Shown piece by piece: positions 43,080 through 50,663 of a stretch of DNA of 50,663 bases; the first letter of the stretch is position 1, and each line of letters opens with the position of its first letter. Origin of the DNA: Faecalicatena contorta (GTDB lineage: Bacteria > Bacillota > Clostridia > Lachnospirales > Lachnospiraceae); contig NZ_QGDS01000021.1 of NCBI RefSeq assembly GCF_003149105.1, positions 1 to 50,663 on the forward strand. Reading direction: 5' to 3'. A program made the position numbers and the translations under genes. Below the pieces are notes generated by a model that saw only the letters and a program-made list of their open reading frames with translations, did not search any database and was not told the DNA's origin.

Positions 43080-45134
43080 TTAATCCAAAAACTTCGTTTT
43101 ACTGCCGCAGCAGGTTAAATCCAATCTGTGCATAGCTCTTGTGCAGGCAATATATAAAAGATTTCTGTCTAATTGGGTTTTATAAAGTTCCTCCGAAACT
43201 TCCGGAACAATTACCTGGTCAAACTCAAGTCCCTTAGCCATATGAACAGAGGTAATAACAATACCATCCCGAAACTCCTTACTTTCGAAATCCAATAAAA
43301 CCATATTATCATAAATAGCATGAAGTTGTTCAAATATTAATCTTGCCTGTTTCTGTGATTTACATATAATGCCCAACGAAATATATTCAGATTGCTTGAA
43401 TTCCTCTATCAAATGCTGTATTTTATCAATTTGCTCCTTAGACGTCTGATGTATTGTTATTGTTGGAACGTCACCATGCCGTTCAATAGGAATTAGTTTT
43501 GTGTTTTCTAAAATTCTTTGCGCAAATTCGGTAATTTCAATGGTTGAACGGTAACTTCTATTCAATTCCATACATTCACATCCAATAAAATATGGTTGAA
43601 TTTTTTTCATAGTAGAGGAGCTGTAAGGGTTAACACTTTGATGGCTATCGCCCAAAATAGTCATTTTACAGGAAAAAAGCTTAGCTAAGACTGCATATTG
43701 TATGGGGGTATAATCTTGCATTTCATCAACCAGCAAATGCTGTATCCCTTTGTAATCTCTTTTTCCACCTTCAAAATACATTTTTGTATAAATAAAAGGG
43801 TAAACATCACAGAATTCAAATGTATTTTTTCTTGCAAAACAGAACATATCATCCTGATTTATATGGCGGTAAAAATCTTGATACAGTGAAAGTGCATCTG
43901 AAAACCGGAACATTTTTTTTATACTGTTTCTGATTTGTCCTGATGATGGAGCATCTAATTTTTTATTTGTACTTCTTTTATATTTTGCTATCAGATTATC
44001 TGCTATTTTCCGTAACCGCATCTTAATTGGCATCCCCTTAAACGTGCGGTAGCTGGAAAGTAATTCTTGACGGGATACAAAGAAGTCCCCAAAGTTTAAA
44101 GCTATTGGAGTGAAATAAGTTTCATCAGCATATTCTAAATAGGTCTGGAGCTGTTCTGTGAAAAGAGCAGCTGCCTTAAACTTTATTCTGGCAATCATTT
44201 CAGCATCCTCATTCTCCAATAACCTTTCCACCTGTTCAGAAAATGTTTGATATTGATACTTCTTTCCAATTATATCTGTTGCAATATCATCAAAATCCGT
44301 TTCTGATATATTCTCTTCTCCCAATTCCGGCAGGACATTTGAAATGTAGTTGCCGAATACTTTGTTAGGAGAAATAATCAAAACATTCTTTGACATTAAC
44401 GTTTCTTTATAACGATACAGTAAGAACGCAACCCGGTGCAGCGCAATTGATGTTTTTCCCGAACCCGCAGCTCCTTGTATAATCAGTACTTTCGCATCCT
44501 CATTTCTGATAATAGCGTTTTGTTCTCTTTGAATTGTTGCTACAATGTTTTTCATCTTGTCATCGGAATTCTGACTCAATTCCTTTTGCAAAATTTCATC
44601 ACCGATATTCAGAGAACTCTCAATCATATACTCCATTTGAGCCTGTCTAATTTTGTATTGACGCTTTAGCGTTAGTGACCCGCCAATTTTTCCGGCAGGA
44701 GCCACATAAAAAGCTGAACCGATTTCAAAATCATAAAAAATACTTGAAATAGGAGCACGCCAGTCGAAAATTATGTGCCGGGAAGTTACCGGATCAACAA
44801 AAGAATGTACACCAATATAAAATACACCGCCTTCTTCTTTTGTCTCGGCAAAGTCAATTCTTCCGAAATACGGGGACTGAATTAACTTCTGAAGCTGCTC
44901 CCGCACTTTAATAGCGCTTTCTCCAAACATAATATTATCAGAAACTTCAATTCTGTTTGCCGCTTTTTCAGCCACATCAAACTGAGCCAAATTTTCATAC
45001 ATATACCGTTTAATCTCTAATATATCTTTTGAATAATTATTTATTTTCCGGTTTGTTTCGTTCAGCGCAGTTTCTAACATCTCCTGAACTTCATCCAAAT
45101 ACTTTCTTTCATCTGTTTCCTTGGGATTGACCAT
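43080..45134 (-). CDS. helD: HelD-like RNA polymerase recycling ATPase
   Basis: The 684-residue protein has the HelD layout: an N-terminal coiled coil (1-60), a superfamily 1A helicase-like core with Walker A GAAGSGKTS (221-229), the motif LLVDEMQDYTP near 465, GDSHQSVNPYSS and the SVHMAKGLEFDQVIVPEV end motif. HelD frees stalled RNA polymerase from DNA. UvrD-like helicases share the core, but the N-terminal arm and size favour HelD. Own promoter at 45163-45191. Confidence 0.88.
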   Translation of the reverse strand: MVNPKETDERKYLDEVQEMLETALNETNRKINNYSKDILEIKRYMYENLAQFDVAEKAANRIEVSDNIMFGESAIKVREQLQKLIQSPYFGRIDFAETKEEGGVFYIGVHSFVDPVTSRHIIFDWRAPISSIFYDFEIGSAFYVAPAGKIGGSLTLKRQYKIRQAQMEYMIESSLNIGDEILQKELSQNSDDKMKNIVATIQREQNAIIRNEDAKVLIIQGAAGSGKTSIALHRVAFLLYRYKETLMSKNVLIISPNKVFGNYISNVLPELGEENISETDFDDIATDIIGKKYQYQTFSEQVERLLENEDAEMIARIKFKAAALFTEQLQTYLEYADETYFTPIALNFGDFFVSRQELLSSYRTFKGMPIKMRLRKIADNLIAKYKRSTNKKLDAPSSGQIRNSIKKMFRFSDALSLYQDFYRHINQDDMFCFARKNTFEFCDVYPFIYTKMYFEGGKRDYKGIQHLLVDEMQDYTPIQYAVLAKLFSCKMTILGDSHQSVNPYSSSTMKKIQPYFIGCECMELNRSYRSTIEITEFAQRILENTKLIPIERHGDVPTITIHQTSKEQIDKIQHLIEEFKQSEYISLGIICKSQKQARLIFEQLHAIYDNMVLLDFESKEFRDGIVITSVHMAKGLEFDQVIVPEVSEELYKTQLDRNLLYIACTRAMHRLDLTCCGSKTKFLD

Positions 45135-45162
45135 AATCTCTTACCTCTCCTCTTCTTACTTG

Positions 45163-45191
45163 AATATACCCTAAGTATAGAAGAAAATCAA
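45163..45191 (-). promoter_or_regulatory. Promoter of helD
   Basis: TTGATT (45186-45191), 17 nt, TATATT (45163-45168) on the minus strand. The start codon is about 30 nt downstream. Confidence 0.6.
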
Positions 45192-45401
45192 AAGAATAAT
45201 AGACTTTTTATTTTCTCTGTGCTATCATGTAGATAAGGTACGCCCATTGAGAGACGCCTTTTTTTCGCACAATATCATGATTTCTATGACATTTTATAGA
45301 ATATTACGCATATCCGTTCCTTTTACAGTTATTTTCAATTTGAATCTCAAATTACTGCAGACTATTCTATTCGGATAATTAAATCCAGAAACAAAAGAGC
45401 T
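45192..45401. other. Intergenic stretch without a recognised gene
   Basis: AT-rich sequence between the helD promoter and the collagen-gene terminator. No frame with a ribosome site, no strong hairpin and no repeat of the other intergenic elements was seen. Confidence 0.5.
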
Positions 45402-45430
45402 GAACGCTGCTGTAATATCCAGCAGCGTTC
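45402..45430 (-). terminator. Terminator after the collagen-like gene
   Basis: GAACGCTGCTG (45402-45412) and CAGCAGCGTTC (45420-45430) form an 11-bp perfect stem, with loop TGTAATATC-like bases. CTTTTGTTT follows on the minus strand. Confidence 0.85.
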
Positions 45431-45484
45431 GGCAAATAGCGGCATCTTATTCAATCATTAATCTCACTGTATATTTAAAATTTG

Positions 45485-45997
45485 TCAATCACTTAATTGA
45501 ACAATAGTCAAAGAGCGATTCACATAACCTAGAGCTGGAAAATCTGTACTAATACTTACTCCTACCTCATCTCCTGCTGTCAGGGCGGCTTGAGCGACAA
45601 AGGTTGAACTGCTTCTGTTAGATATCTTGAAAAAAGTAGTGGTATCGCCAAAAACCGGTCCGCCATTTACAGTAATAATAGCATTTAGATATGGTTGATC
45701 CGGATCTGGATCAGTAGTAGCTTCAGCATTAATCGATATCGTTATTTGATAGATTCCACTTTCTCCCACCACTAATTCATTGCCTGATCCACTAACTGTG
45801 ACTGTACCCGATAAAGGTCCAACAATACTAAATGTGACGGGTGTGAATGTTGCTCCAGGTGTTTCGTTGTTAGCTCCTCTTAATGATCCATAAGCCAAAA
45901 CGACTTCTCCCGTGGCGCCAGTCGGACCTGTTGGCCCTGTTGCTCCGGTGGGGACATTAATAATAGGAAACTGCAAAACTAGTAAATCTTTAAGCAA
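45485..45997 (-). CDS. Collagen-like protein with BclA-type C-terminal domain
   Basis: The 170-residue frame has a short N-terminus (LLVLQFPIINVP), only four Gly-x-y triplets of the PTG/ATG kind, then a C-terminal domain of about 130 residues with beta-rich sequence (GSGNELVVGESGIYQITISINAEA...), like the TNF-like C-terminal domains of clostridial and Bacillus exosporium collagens. Such proteins coat spores. The start is uncertain: TTG at 45997 overlaps the cyclase-family stop by 8 bp and no clear ribosome site is seen. The collagen part is very short, so it may have lost repeats. Confidence 0.75.
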   Translation of the reverse strand: MLKDLLVLQFPIINVPTGATGPTGPTGATGEVVLAYGSLRGANNETPGATFTPVTFSIVGPLSGTVTVSGSGNELVVGESGIYQITISINAEATTDPDPDQPYLNAIITVNGGPVFGDTTTFFKISNRSSSTFVAQAALTAGDEVGVSISTDFPALGYVNRSLTIVQLSD

Positions 45998-46607
45998 ACA
46001 GTACTGCTCTCACTGGAGCACCGTCTGCCCCCGGCACATTAATCGGCAGCGCACTAAGGAAGTATTCACCCTCTTCGATATTCTTCAGAAGGAGACCTTC
46101 CAAAATCACAATCTCTGAAGATAGCAGAATTTTATGGGTTTCATGACCAGGCTGGTTCCGCTCTATGCCGAGACTGTCAATCCCTACTCCGCACACCTTT
46201 TTACCGGCAAGATATTCTGCACCCGATTTGTCGAGATAAATAAAATCTTTACCCGGATTTTCTACCAATGAGTTTTTTGTCTTCAATAGAATGAAGTCCC
46301 CTTCTGAAATCGTTTTTCCGGACAGGTGCTCCTCAGAAATCTTCTCCTCTGCATGCACAAAATCGAATACCTTGCATTTTGTGAATACCTTTTCTAAATT
46401 AATATTTTCTATTGTCTGACCGTTTTCCAGCATATGAAGCGGCATATCGATATGCGTACCCGTGTGTACATTCATCTCAATCTTCGTTTCATGCGCCGAA
46501 CCGTTTGAAAAGTCGCTGACCACCGTAATGACCGGTCTTTTTGCCGGATCGTCCTTATAGACGTTCATATTCTCTGTAATTGGCATAGAAATATCAAGTA
46601 TTTTCAT
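45990..46607 (-). CDS. Cyclase/kynurenine formamidase-family metal hydrolase
   Basis: The 205-residue protein has the family zinc-site motif HTGTHIDMPLH (48-58), with His48, His52, Asp54 and His58, and the core DISMPITENM...DFIYLDKSGAEYL. Members hydrolyse amide or ester bonds such as N-formylkynurenine. Its ATG overlaps the zwf stop (ATGA), so the two are translated together, and no 6-phosphogluconolactonase gene is near. A lactonase role is a possible inference. It ends overlapping the collagen-like gene. Confidence 0.85.
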   Translation of the reverse strand: MKILDISMPITENMNVYKDDPAKRPVITVVSDFSNGSAHETKIEMNVHTGTHIDMPLHMLENGQTIENINLEKVFTKCKVFDFVHAEEKISEEHLSGKTISEGDFILLKTKNSLVENPGKDFIYLDKSGAEYLAGKKVCGVGIDSLGIERNQPGHETHKILLSSEIVILEGLLLKNIEEGEYFLSALPINVPGADGAPVRAVLFA

Positions 46608-48106
46608 ATATTCCACCACTTTCTACAATCTCGTGCCAGAAGCTCGAAGGACTGAATCGGACCCATCGAGCCGGCATCATAATTGGGGAGCTTGATTTTT
46701 TTCCGTCTCCCGTATTCAATGATTCTGTCGGCTATCATCCATGATGCTTCCACCTCATCCCAGCTCGCAAACAGGGTTGATTCTCCTTTGATTACATCCA
46801 GAATAAGTTTTTCATAGGCTTCTGGCGTATTTCCCTGTGCATGGCTGGTATGGCTAGTATCCATATTTGCAGACATAATCTCCCTATCTGTATTAAAATC
46901 CCTTGTGTTAAATTGAAAAAACACGCCAACATTCGGTTGGATCTTGATGACAAGCAAGTTTGGCTCCTGTTCAGTATCATTGCTGAAATACAATATATCC
47001 GGCAGCGATTTAAATTGGATGACGATTTCAGCCGCGTGTACACCCATGCGCTTTCCGGTTCTAACATAGAAAGGAGTCCCGGCCCACCTGAAATTATTGA
47101 TATGAAACTTCATCGCAATGAAGGTTTCCGTATTGGAATTGTCAGAAACCTCTTCCTGGTAACCGGGTACGGGGTGACCATCAATGACCCCCTTTCCGTA
47201 CTGACCAAAGACAATGTTATTCTTCAACGATTTAGGTGAAAAGCTCTCAATTGAATTGAGCACCTTCAGTTTCTCCATCTTAATCGCATCAGGAGTTAAA
47301 TTGATTGGTGCTTCCATTGCAATCAGGGAAACAATCTGGAGCAGATGGCTCTGAACCATGTCACGCATAGCCCCCGAATGTTCATAATAACCACCTCTGG
47401 TACCGACCCCGTGCTTTTCTGCAAGCGATATCTGAATATTATCAATAAACTTATTACTCCACAATGACTCAAAGACCAAGTTGCAGAACCTTAGCACCAT
47501 GATGTTTTGAATCATTTCTTTTCCAAGATAATGGTCAATCCTGTAAATATCATCTTCCTGAAATACTTCCCGGAGCTTTCCGTTTAAAAGCCGGGCGGTT
47601 TTCAGGTCCTTTCCAAAGGGTTTCTCAATAACAAGCCGTTTCCATGAATTCTTCGTTCCGGCTGTCATTCCGCTTTTGCGTAGATACGTCACGATAGTTT
47701 CAAAAAATTCGGGTGACACCGCAAGATAAAATAACCTGTTCCCCCGTGTTTGATAGGTGTCGTCCAACTCTCGGAGAAATACACCAAGTTCTTCATAGCC
47801 GGCCTGTTCCGTAAAGTTTAATTTAAAATAGTAGATAAGACAGCTCAACTTTTCCCAGAGCGCTTCATCAATTTTATTTCTCGAATGCTTTTTTAATTGT
47901 TCAAAAATCTCTTTTCGGTATTGTTCATGATCCATATCTTTTCTTCCGACAGCAACGATTGCAAAGTGCTTAGGTAACCGCTGGTCGTAAATCAGATTAT
48001 ATAATGCGGGAATCAGCTTTCTGCTCGTCAGATCACCTGTCCCGCCGAAAATCACCATAAGCGCCGACATATAGCCTGTCACTTGATGCTCTATATTCAT
48101 ATTCAA
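46604..48106 (-). CDS. zwf: Glucose-6-phosphate dehydrogenase
   Basis: The protein of about 500 residues has the NADP-binding loop VIFGGTGDLTSRKL and the catalytic stretch RIDHYLGKE with the substrate-binding His and Lys, then the family end RWAGTPFYVRTGKRMG. It makes 6-phosphogluconolactone and NADPH. The start is uncertain: TTG at 48106 has GGAG 10 nt before it; ATG at 48100 or GTG at 48115 are alternatives. It follows gnd by about 28 bp and forms the oxidative pentose phosphate unit with it. Confidence 0.95.
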   Translation of the reverse strand: MNMNIEHQVTGYMSALMVIFGGTGDLTSRKLIPALYNLIYDQRLPKHFAIVAVGRKDMDHEQYRKEIFEQLKKHSRNKIDEALWEKLSCLIYYFKLNFTEQAGYEELGVFLRELDDTYQTRGNRLFYLAVSPEFFETIVTYLRKSGMTAGTKNSWKRLVIEKPFGKDLKTARLLNGKLREVFQEDDIYRIDHYLGKEMIQNIMVLRFCNLVFESLWSNKFIDNIQISLAEKHGVGTRGGYYEHSGAMRDMVQSHLLQIVSLIAMEAPINLTPDAIKMEKLKVLNSIESFSPKSLKNNIVFGQYGKGVIDGHPVPGYQEEVSDNSNTETFIAMKFHINNFRWAGTPFYVRTGKRMGVHAAEIVIQFKSLPDILYFSNDTEQEPNLLVIKIQPNVGVFFQFNTRDFNTDREIMSANMDTSHTSHAQGNTPEAYEKLILDVIKGESTLFASWDEVEASWMIADRIIEYGRRKKIKLPNYDAGSMGPIQSFELLARDCRKWWNI

Positions 48107-48134
48107 AGTTATCACACTCCGTTCTTATATTTTG

Positions 48135-49532
48135 TTACCACTGGGTATGATATGTGCCCTCTTTATCTATCCTTTGATAGGTATGGGAACCGAAGTAGTC
48201 ACGTTGCGCCTGCAATAAATTCATGGGCAGGGTCTGTGTCCTGAAACTGTCAAAATAGGCAATTGCACTTGAGAAACCTGGAACCGAAATACCAGTGATA
48301 ATTGCAGTGGAGACAACATCCCTCCAAGCCTGCCCATATTGCTCGATCGCATCTTTAAAATAGCTGTTCATAAGCAGATTTGCAAGTTCCGGCTCATCCT
48401 GATATGCCTCAGCTATTTTGTTTAAAAATTGGGCCCTTATAATACATCCTCCACGGAATATCTTCGCGATACTGGAAAGATCTAGCGTCCATCCATAATG
48501 CCTGGACGCTTCCAGCATCAGACTGAATCCCTGCGCATACGCACAAATCTTGCTGGCATAAAGTGCCTTTCTCACCGACTCGACAAAGTCGGTCGATTTT
48601 TGCTCTGGTTTCACGCCATTACCATACAATTGGCTGGCTGCCACCCGGATATCCTTATCGGAAGAAAGATAACGTTCAAAAACCGCTCCAGTAATCGTAG
48701 GAATGGAAACACCTAAGTCGAGTGCAACCTGACTGGTCCATTTACCTGTTCCCTTCTGACCCGCGACATCCAAAATCATATCCACGAGGTAATTATTCGA
48801 ATCTATATCCTTTTTGGCGAAGATATCAGATGTGATGCCAATCAGGTAACTATTTAGCTCCCCCTGATTCCATTCTTTGAATACTTCGTGCAGATCGGGT
48901 GCACTCATATTCAGTACACTTTTCAGAATCAGGTATGCTTCACAAATGAGCTGCATATCTGCATATTCGATTCCATTATGAACCATTTTTATAAAATGTC
49001 CAGCTCCATCCCTGCCAATATAATGACAGCAAAGCTCTCCGTCTACCTTTGCAGAAATATCCGTTAGAATCGGCTTGATTAATTCATATACCTTTTCATC
49101 GCCGCCTGGCATAATCGCCGGTCCCGTGCGTGCCCCCTCCTCTCCGCCGGAAATACCGACACCAAAATAATAAAATCCGTCAGCTTCAAGCTCCTTGCTT
49201 CTACCAATAGTTTGGGCAAAATAAGAATTACCGCCATCAATGATTATATCTCCCTGCACCAGATGTGGTTTCAGTTGTCTGATGGTATCATCAACCGCAT
49301 TTCCTGCCTTCACCATCAAAATGATTTTTCTAGGCAGCTCCAGCGATTGTACAAATTCTTCGATGGTAAAATACCCCTTTAAATTTTTAGTACCGCACTC
49401 CGCAAGAAGTTCTTCCGTTTTCTCTCCGCTTCGATTAAAAACCGACACGGTGTAACCATGATCTGCTATATTTAAGGCGAGATTTTTTCCCATAACAGCC
49501 AACCCGATAATTCCAATGTTCTGTTTACTCAT
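48135..49532 (-). CDS. gnd: 6-phosphogluconate dehydrogenase, decarboxylating
   Basis: The 465-residue protein has the NADP loop [40 protein letters not shown] and the catalytic KMVHNGIEY. It makes ribulose-5-phosphate, CO2 and NADPH from 6-phosphogluconate. The ATG at 49532 with GGAGGG 7 nt before it is chosen over upstream frames. It is the first gene of the unit with zwf and the cyclase-family gene. Its promoter overlaps a 12-bp inverted repeat, which suggests regulation. Confidence 0.96.
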   Translation of the reverse strand: MSKQNIGIIGLAVMGKNLALNIADHGYTVSVFNRSGEKTEELLAECGTKNLKGYFTIEEFVQSLELPRKIILMVKAGNAVDDTIRQLKPHLVQGDIIIDGGNSYFAQTIGRSKELEADGFYYFGVGISGGEEGARTGPAIMPGGDEKVYELIKPILTDISAKVDGELCCHYIGRDGAGHFIKMVHNGIEYADMQLICEAYLILKSVLNMSAPDLHEVFKEWNQGELNSYLIGITSDIFAKKDIDSNNYLVDMILDVAGQKGTGKWTSQVALDLGVSIPTITGAVFERYLSSDKDIRVAASQLYGNGVKPEQKSTDFVESVRKALYASKICAYAQGFSLMLEASRHYGWTLDLSSIAKIFRGGCIIRAQFLNKIAEAYQDEPELANLLMNSYFKDAIEQYGQAWRDVVSTAIITGISVPGFSSAIAYFDSFRTQTLPMNLLQAQRDYFGSHTYQRIDKEGTYHTQW

Positions 49533-49570
49533 AATATTTCCCTCCAATTTCTTAAATTTTTACAAAAAAT

Positions 49571-49612
49571 ATCTATTTATCTGTTAACTTCAATTTTTAG
49601 AGATAAATAGAT
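49571..49612. promoter_or_regulatory. 12-bp inverted repeat at the gnd promoter
   Basis: ATCTATTTATCT (49571-49582) is the reverse complement of 49601-49612. The right arm touches the -10 (49611-49616) and the left arm lies in the 5' leader, so it can be an operator or a leader hairpin. Confidence 0.5.
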
Positions 49613-49639
49613 TATAGCAGTTCACAGGTCTATATTCAA
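49611..49639 (-). promoter_or_regulatory. Sigma-A promoter of gnd-zwf
   Basis: TTGAAT (49634-49639), 17 nt, TATAAT (49611-49616) on the minus strand; the -10 is perfect. About 80 nt of leader precede the gnd start. Confidence 0.7.
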
Positions 49640-49745
49640 TCAAAACAAAATTTGAAAGGAGTTTTATTACGCAAAAAAGACAATTATCTCAGCAGTATCA
49701 GCCTGGAAATTTACATTTTCTCATAAGGTACACAGAAACCCACAC

Positions 49746-49772
49746 CTTCTTGAACATTAGTAGTTCAAGAAG
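49746..49772 (+). repeat. Hairpin element, copy 2
   Basis: CTTCTTGAAC-ATTAGTA-GTTCAAGAAG is a perfect 10-bp stem with the same loop as the copy at 21789-21815. It lies just before the recombinase relics. Confidence 0.6.
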
Positions 49773-49839
49773 TATATATTAAACTATGCAAAAATAGAAG
49801 GTATATGCTGCTGATTACATTTAAATAGGGGAGGATTTT

Positions 49840-50010
49840 ATAAGCGTAAACATAGAAATAGTAGATGTAGGAACTTTTGAGAAGAGATACCCGGACAGCG
49901 CCGGAAAGAAAAACCTGTCCATACGGCTTACTGAATTGATCGCATCAAAAAAAAGATCTTTCCAAAATTACATACTGCAAACAAAGTATTTATCAGGATT
50001 GAAAAGATGA
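49840..50010 (+). pseudogene. Small frame that lost its start codon (ATG to ATA)
   Basis: After the ribosome site GGGGAGG and five bases stands ATA where an ATG would be expected. The open frame that follows codes 56 residues (SVNIEIVDVGTFEKRYPDSA, later LSIRLTELIASKKRSFQNYI) and ends at 50010. I recognise no family. Its position just before a recombinase fragment suggests a mobile-element accessory gene. Confidence 0.5.
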
Positions 50011-50037
50011 TAAGATTTTTTACAAAGGCTACGTAAT

Positions 50038-50269
50038 ATGCAAGAAGATTACGAGCGGCAGATTAAAGCCATAAATGAGGTTATACACAACCTGTACCAG
50101 GAAAAGGTAGAACTTGAAAATAGACTTGATACGGAAAACTCATTTTGGGAAATTCTTTAGAAGTATGAAAACATCGACAAATTGACTGGGAATACTTTGA
50201 TTGAACTTGTTGATATAATAAGGATATACAAAACGGGAATGTCAGCGTTAGTTTGAAATTTGCCAATGA
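50038..50269 (+). pseudogene. 3' fragment of a large serine recombinase gene with stop and frameshift
   Basis: The frame reads MQEDYERQIKAINEVIHNLY and continues with a coiled coil and FWEIL, then a TAG (50158-50160), KYENIDKLTGNTLIELVDII and, after a one-base deletion near 50230, YKNGNVSVSLKFANE in another frame. This is the usual C-terminal coiled-coil end of large serine recombinases (TndX-like). The catalytic half is absent. It marks a decayed integrated element next to the collagen-like genes. Confidence 0.65.
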
Positions 50270-50483
50270 GTCCCCCCCGGGCAGCGGAGTATGTAGAAGT
50301 CAACATCTTTTCAGATGCGGTTCAGGGGAGTCGTACTGTTATTCTATAGGAAAGACCTTGTTAAATTGAAGTATAAATGTATTGCTTCTATAAAATAAAA
50401 AAACTCCTGACAAACGGTGGGCAACTGTGCTGCGAAGTATTTAGCTGCGAGAGTAAGCAAATTAGACTTTTGTTCCAGTCAGT

Positions 50484-50663
50484 TTACTTTCCTAATATAA
50501 ATGTCCCGGTAGCTCCTGTTGGGCCCGTGGCTCCATCTGCCCCTGTTGCTCCTGTTGGGCCCGTGGCTCCGTCTGCTCCCGTGGCTCCTGTTGGACCAGT
50601 GGCTCCGTCTGCTCCTGTTGCTCCTGTTGGGCCAGTGGCTCCGTCTGCTCCCGTCGCTCCTGT
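50484..50663 (-). CDS. Collagen-like protein (3' end; 5' part outside the window)
   Basis: Reading leftward, 59 residues of perfect Gly-x-y repeat (unit [12 protein letters not shown]) end with [10 protein letters not shown] and a stop at 50484. No C-terminal globular domain follows, unlike the related gene at 45485. The bases at 50488-50507 match the opposite-orientation flank of that gene, so the stop end may have arisen by inversion of the repeat tract. The plus strand is also open from an ATG at 50377 through the same tract, which makes the true coding strand slightly uncertain; the regular Gly triplets favour minus. Confidence 0.65.
   Translation of the reverse strand, partial: TGATGADGATGPTGATGADGATGPTGATGADGATGPTGATGADGATGPTGATGTFILGK
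50512..50663. repeat. Tandem 36-bp collagen-coding repeats
   Basis: Four complete units (50512-50547, 50548-50583, 50584-50619, 50620-50655) and part of a fifth share GCTCCTGTTGG and GTGGCTCC blocks. They differ at a few third-codon positions. The array goes on past the end of the window. Confidence 0.9.

Noticed and set aside
45912..46118. Plus-strand frame of 68 residues with GPVGPVAPVG
   Set aside because: It is antisense to collagen triplets and to the cyclase-family gene end; no ribosome site.
50275..50335. Stretch with AACATCTTTTCAGATGCGG and GGTTCAGGGGAG reminiscent of a group II intron segment
   Set aside because: Only a short partial resemblance; no domain V/VI, boundary or reverse transcriptase was seen.
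50512..50663. Regular 36-bp units that could be taken for a CRISPR array
   Set aside because: The units are contiguous with no unique spacers and code for a Gly-x-y repeat in frame; they are collagen-coding tandem repeats.
50377..50663. Plus-strand open frame starting MYCFYKIKKLLTNGG and running through the repeat tract
   Set aside because: It has no ribosome site and gives Pro/Val/Ala repeats, which are the usual antisense reading of collagen codons. It is kept only as part of the inversion observation.

Overview
The window looks like a chromosomal segment of a spore-forming, low-to-mid GC Firmicute of class Clostridia, most likely a gut Lachnospiraceae-type organism. The reasons are the spore maturation genes spmA and spmB with sigma-E-like promoters, collagen-like (exosporium-type) proteins, and the order holB-ricT-tRNA methyltransferase-rsmI seen in Firmicutes. 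AgrC/AgrA-type two-component genes and very large repeat-rich surface proteins with MBG, InlB-type and conserved-repeat domains also fit. No rRNA, tRNA or CRISPR array was seen.

Layout. (1) 1-7028, minus: the 5' part of a giant secreted adhesin-like gene that leaves the window. Upstream of it lies a 130-bp segment bounded by perfect 16-bp inverted repeats and holding a promoter that now points away from the adhesin; this is a candidate invertible switch. (2) 7598-13922, plus: four overlapping genes for a cellulose-like exopolysaccharide (GT2-GtrA, BcsA-like synthase with PilZ, membrane glycosyltransferase-like protein, GH5 glycosidase), flanked by an intact and a decayed copy of a coiled-coil gene end. 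(3) 14808-21796, plus: a tightly packed operon of a degenerate GGDEF protein, an ECF-type sigma factor, a membrane partner, a transglutaminase-like lipoprotein, a GspF/PilC protein, four pilin-like proteins and a PilT-type ATPase. (4) 21822-30563: calcium-type P-ATPase, spmA, a YcxB-like protein, a TauE/SafE permease, a DUF885 lipoprotein, spmB and a degenerate ABC ATPase. (5) 30605-36464, minus: a housekeeping block (rsmI, tRNA methyltransferase, ricT, holB, kinase, PLP decarboxylase). (6) 36495-45134: LytTR two-component pair, chemoreceptor, flavodoxin-like reductase, a broken LysE gene, HxlR regulator and HelD. (7) 45485-49532, minus: gnd, zwf, a cyclase-family hydrolase and a collagen-like gene, overlapping or close. 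(8) 49533-50663: recombinase relics and the end of a second collagen-like gene.

How the parts may work together. The exopolysaccharide operon has a c-di-GMP receptor domain of its own, so its output should follow c-di-GMP. The pilus-like operon carries its own sigma factor and is probably self-regulated. spmA and the DUF885 gene share the same promoter and leader, which puts both under mother-cell sporulation control. gnd and zwf give the oxidative pentose phosphate branch; the hydrolase overlapping zwf is a candidate for the missing lactonase step. Functions come from motifs read by eye; no database search was possible.
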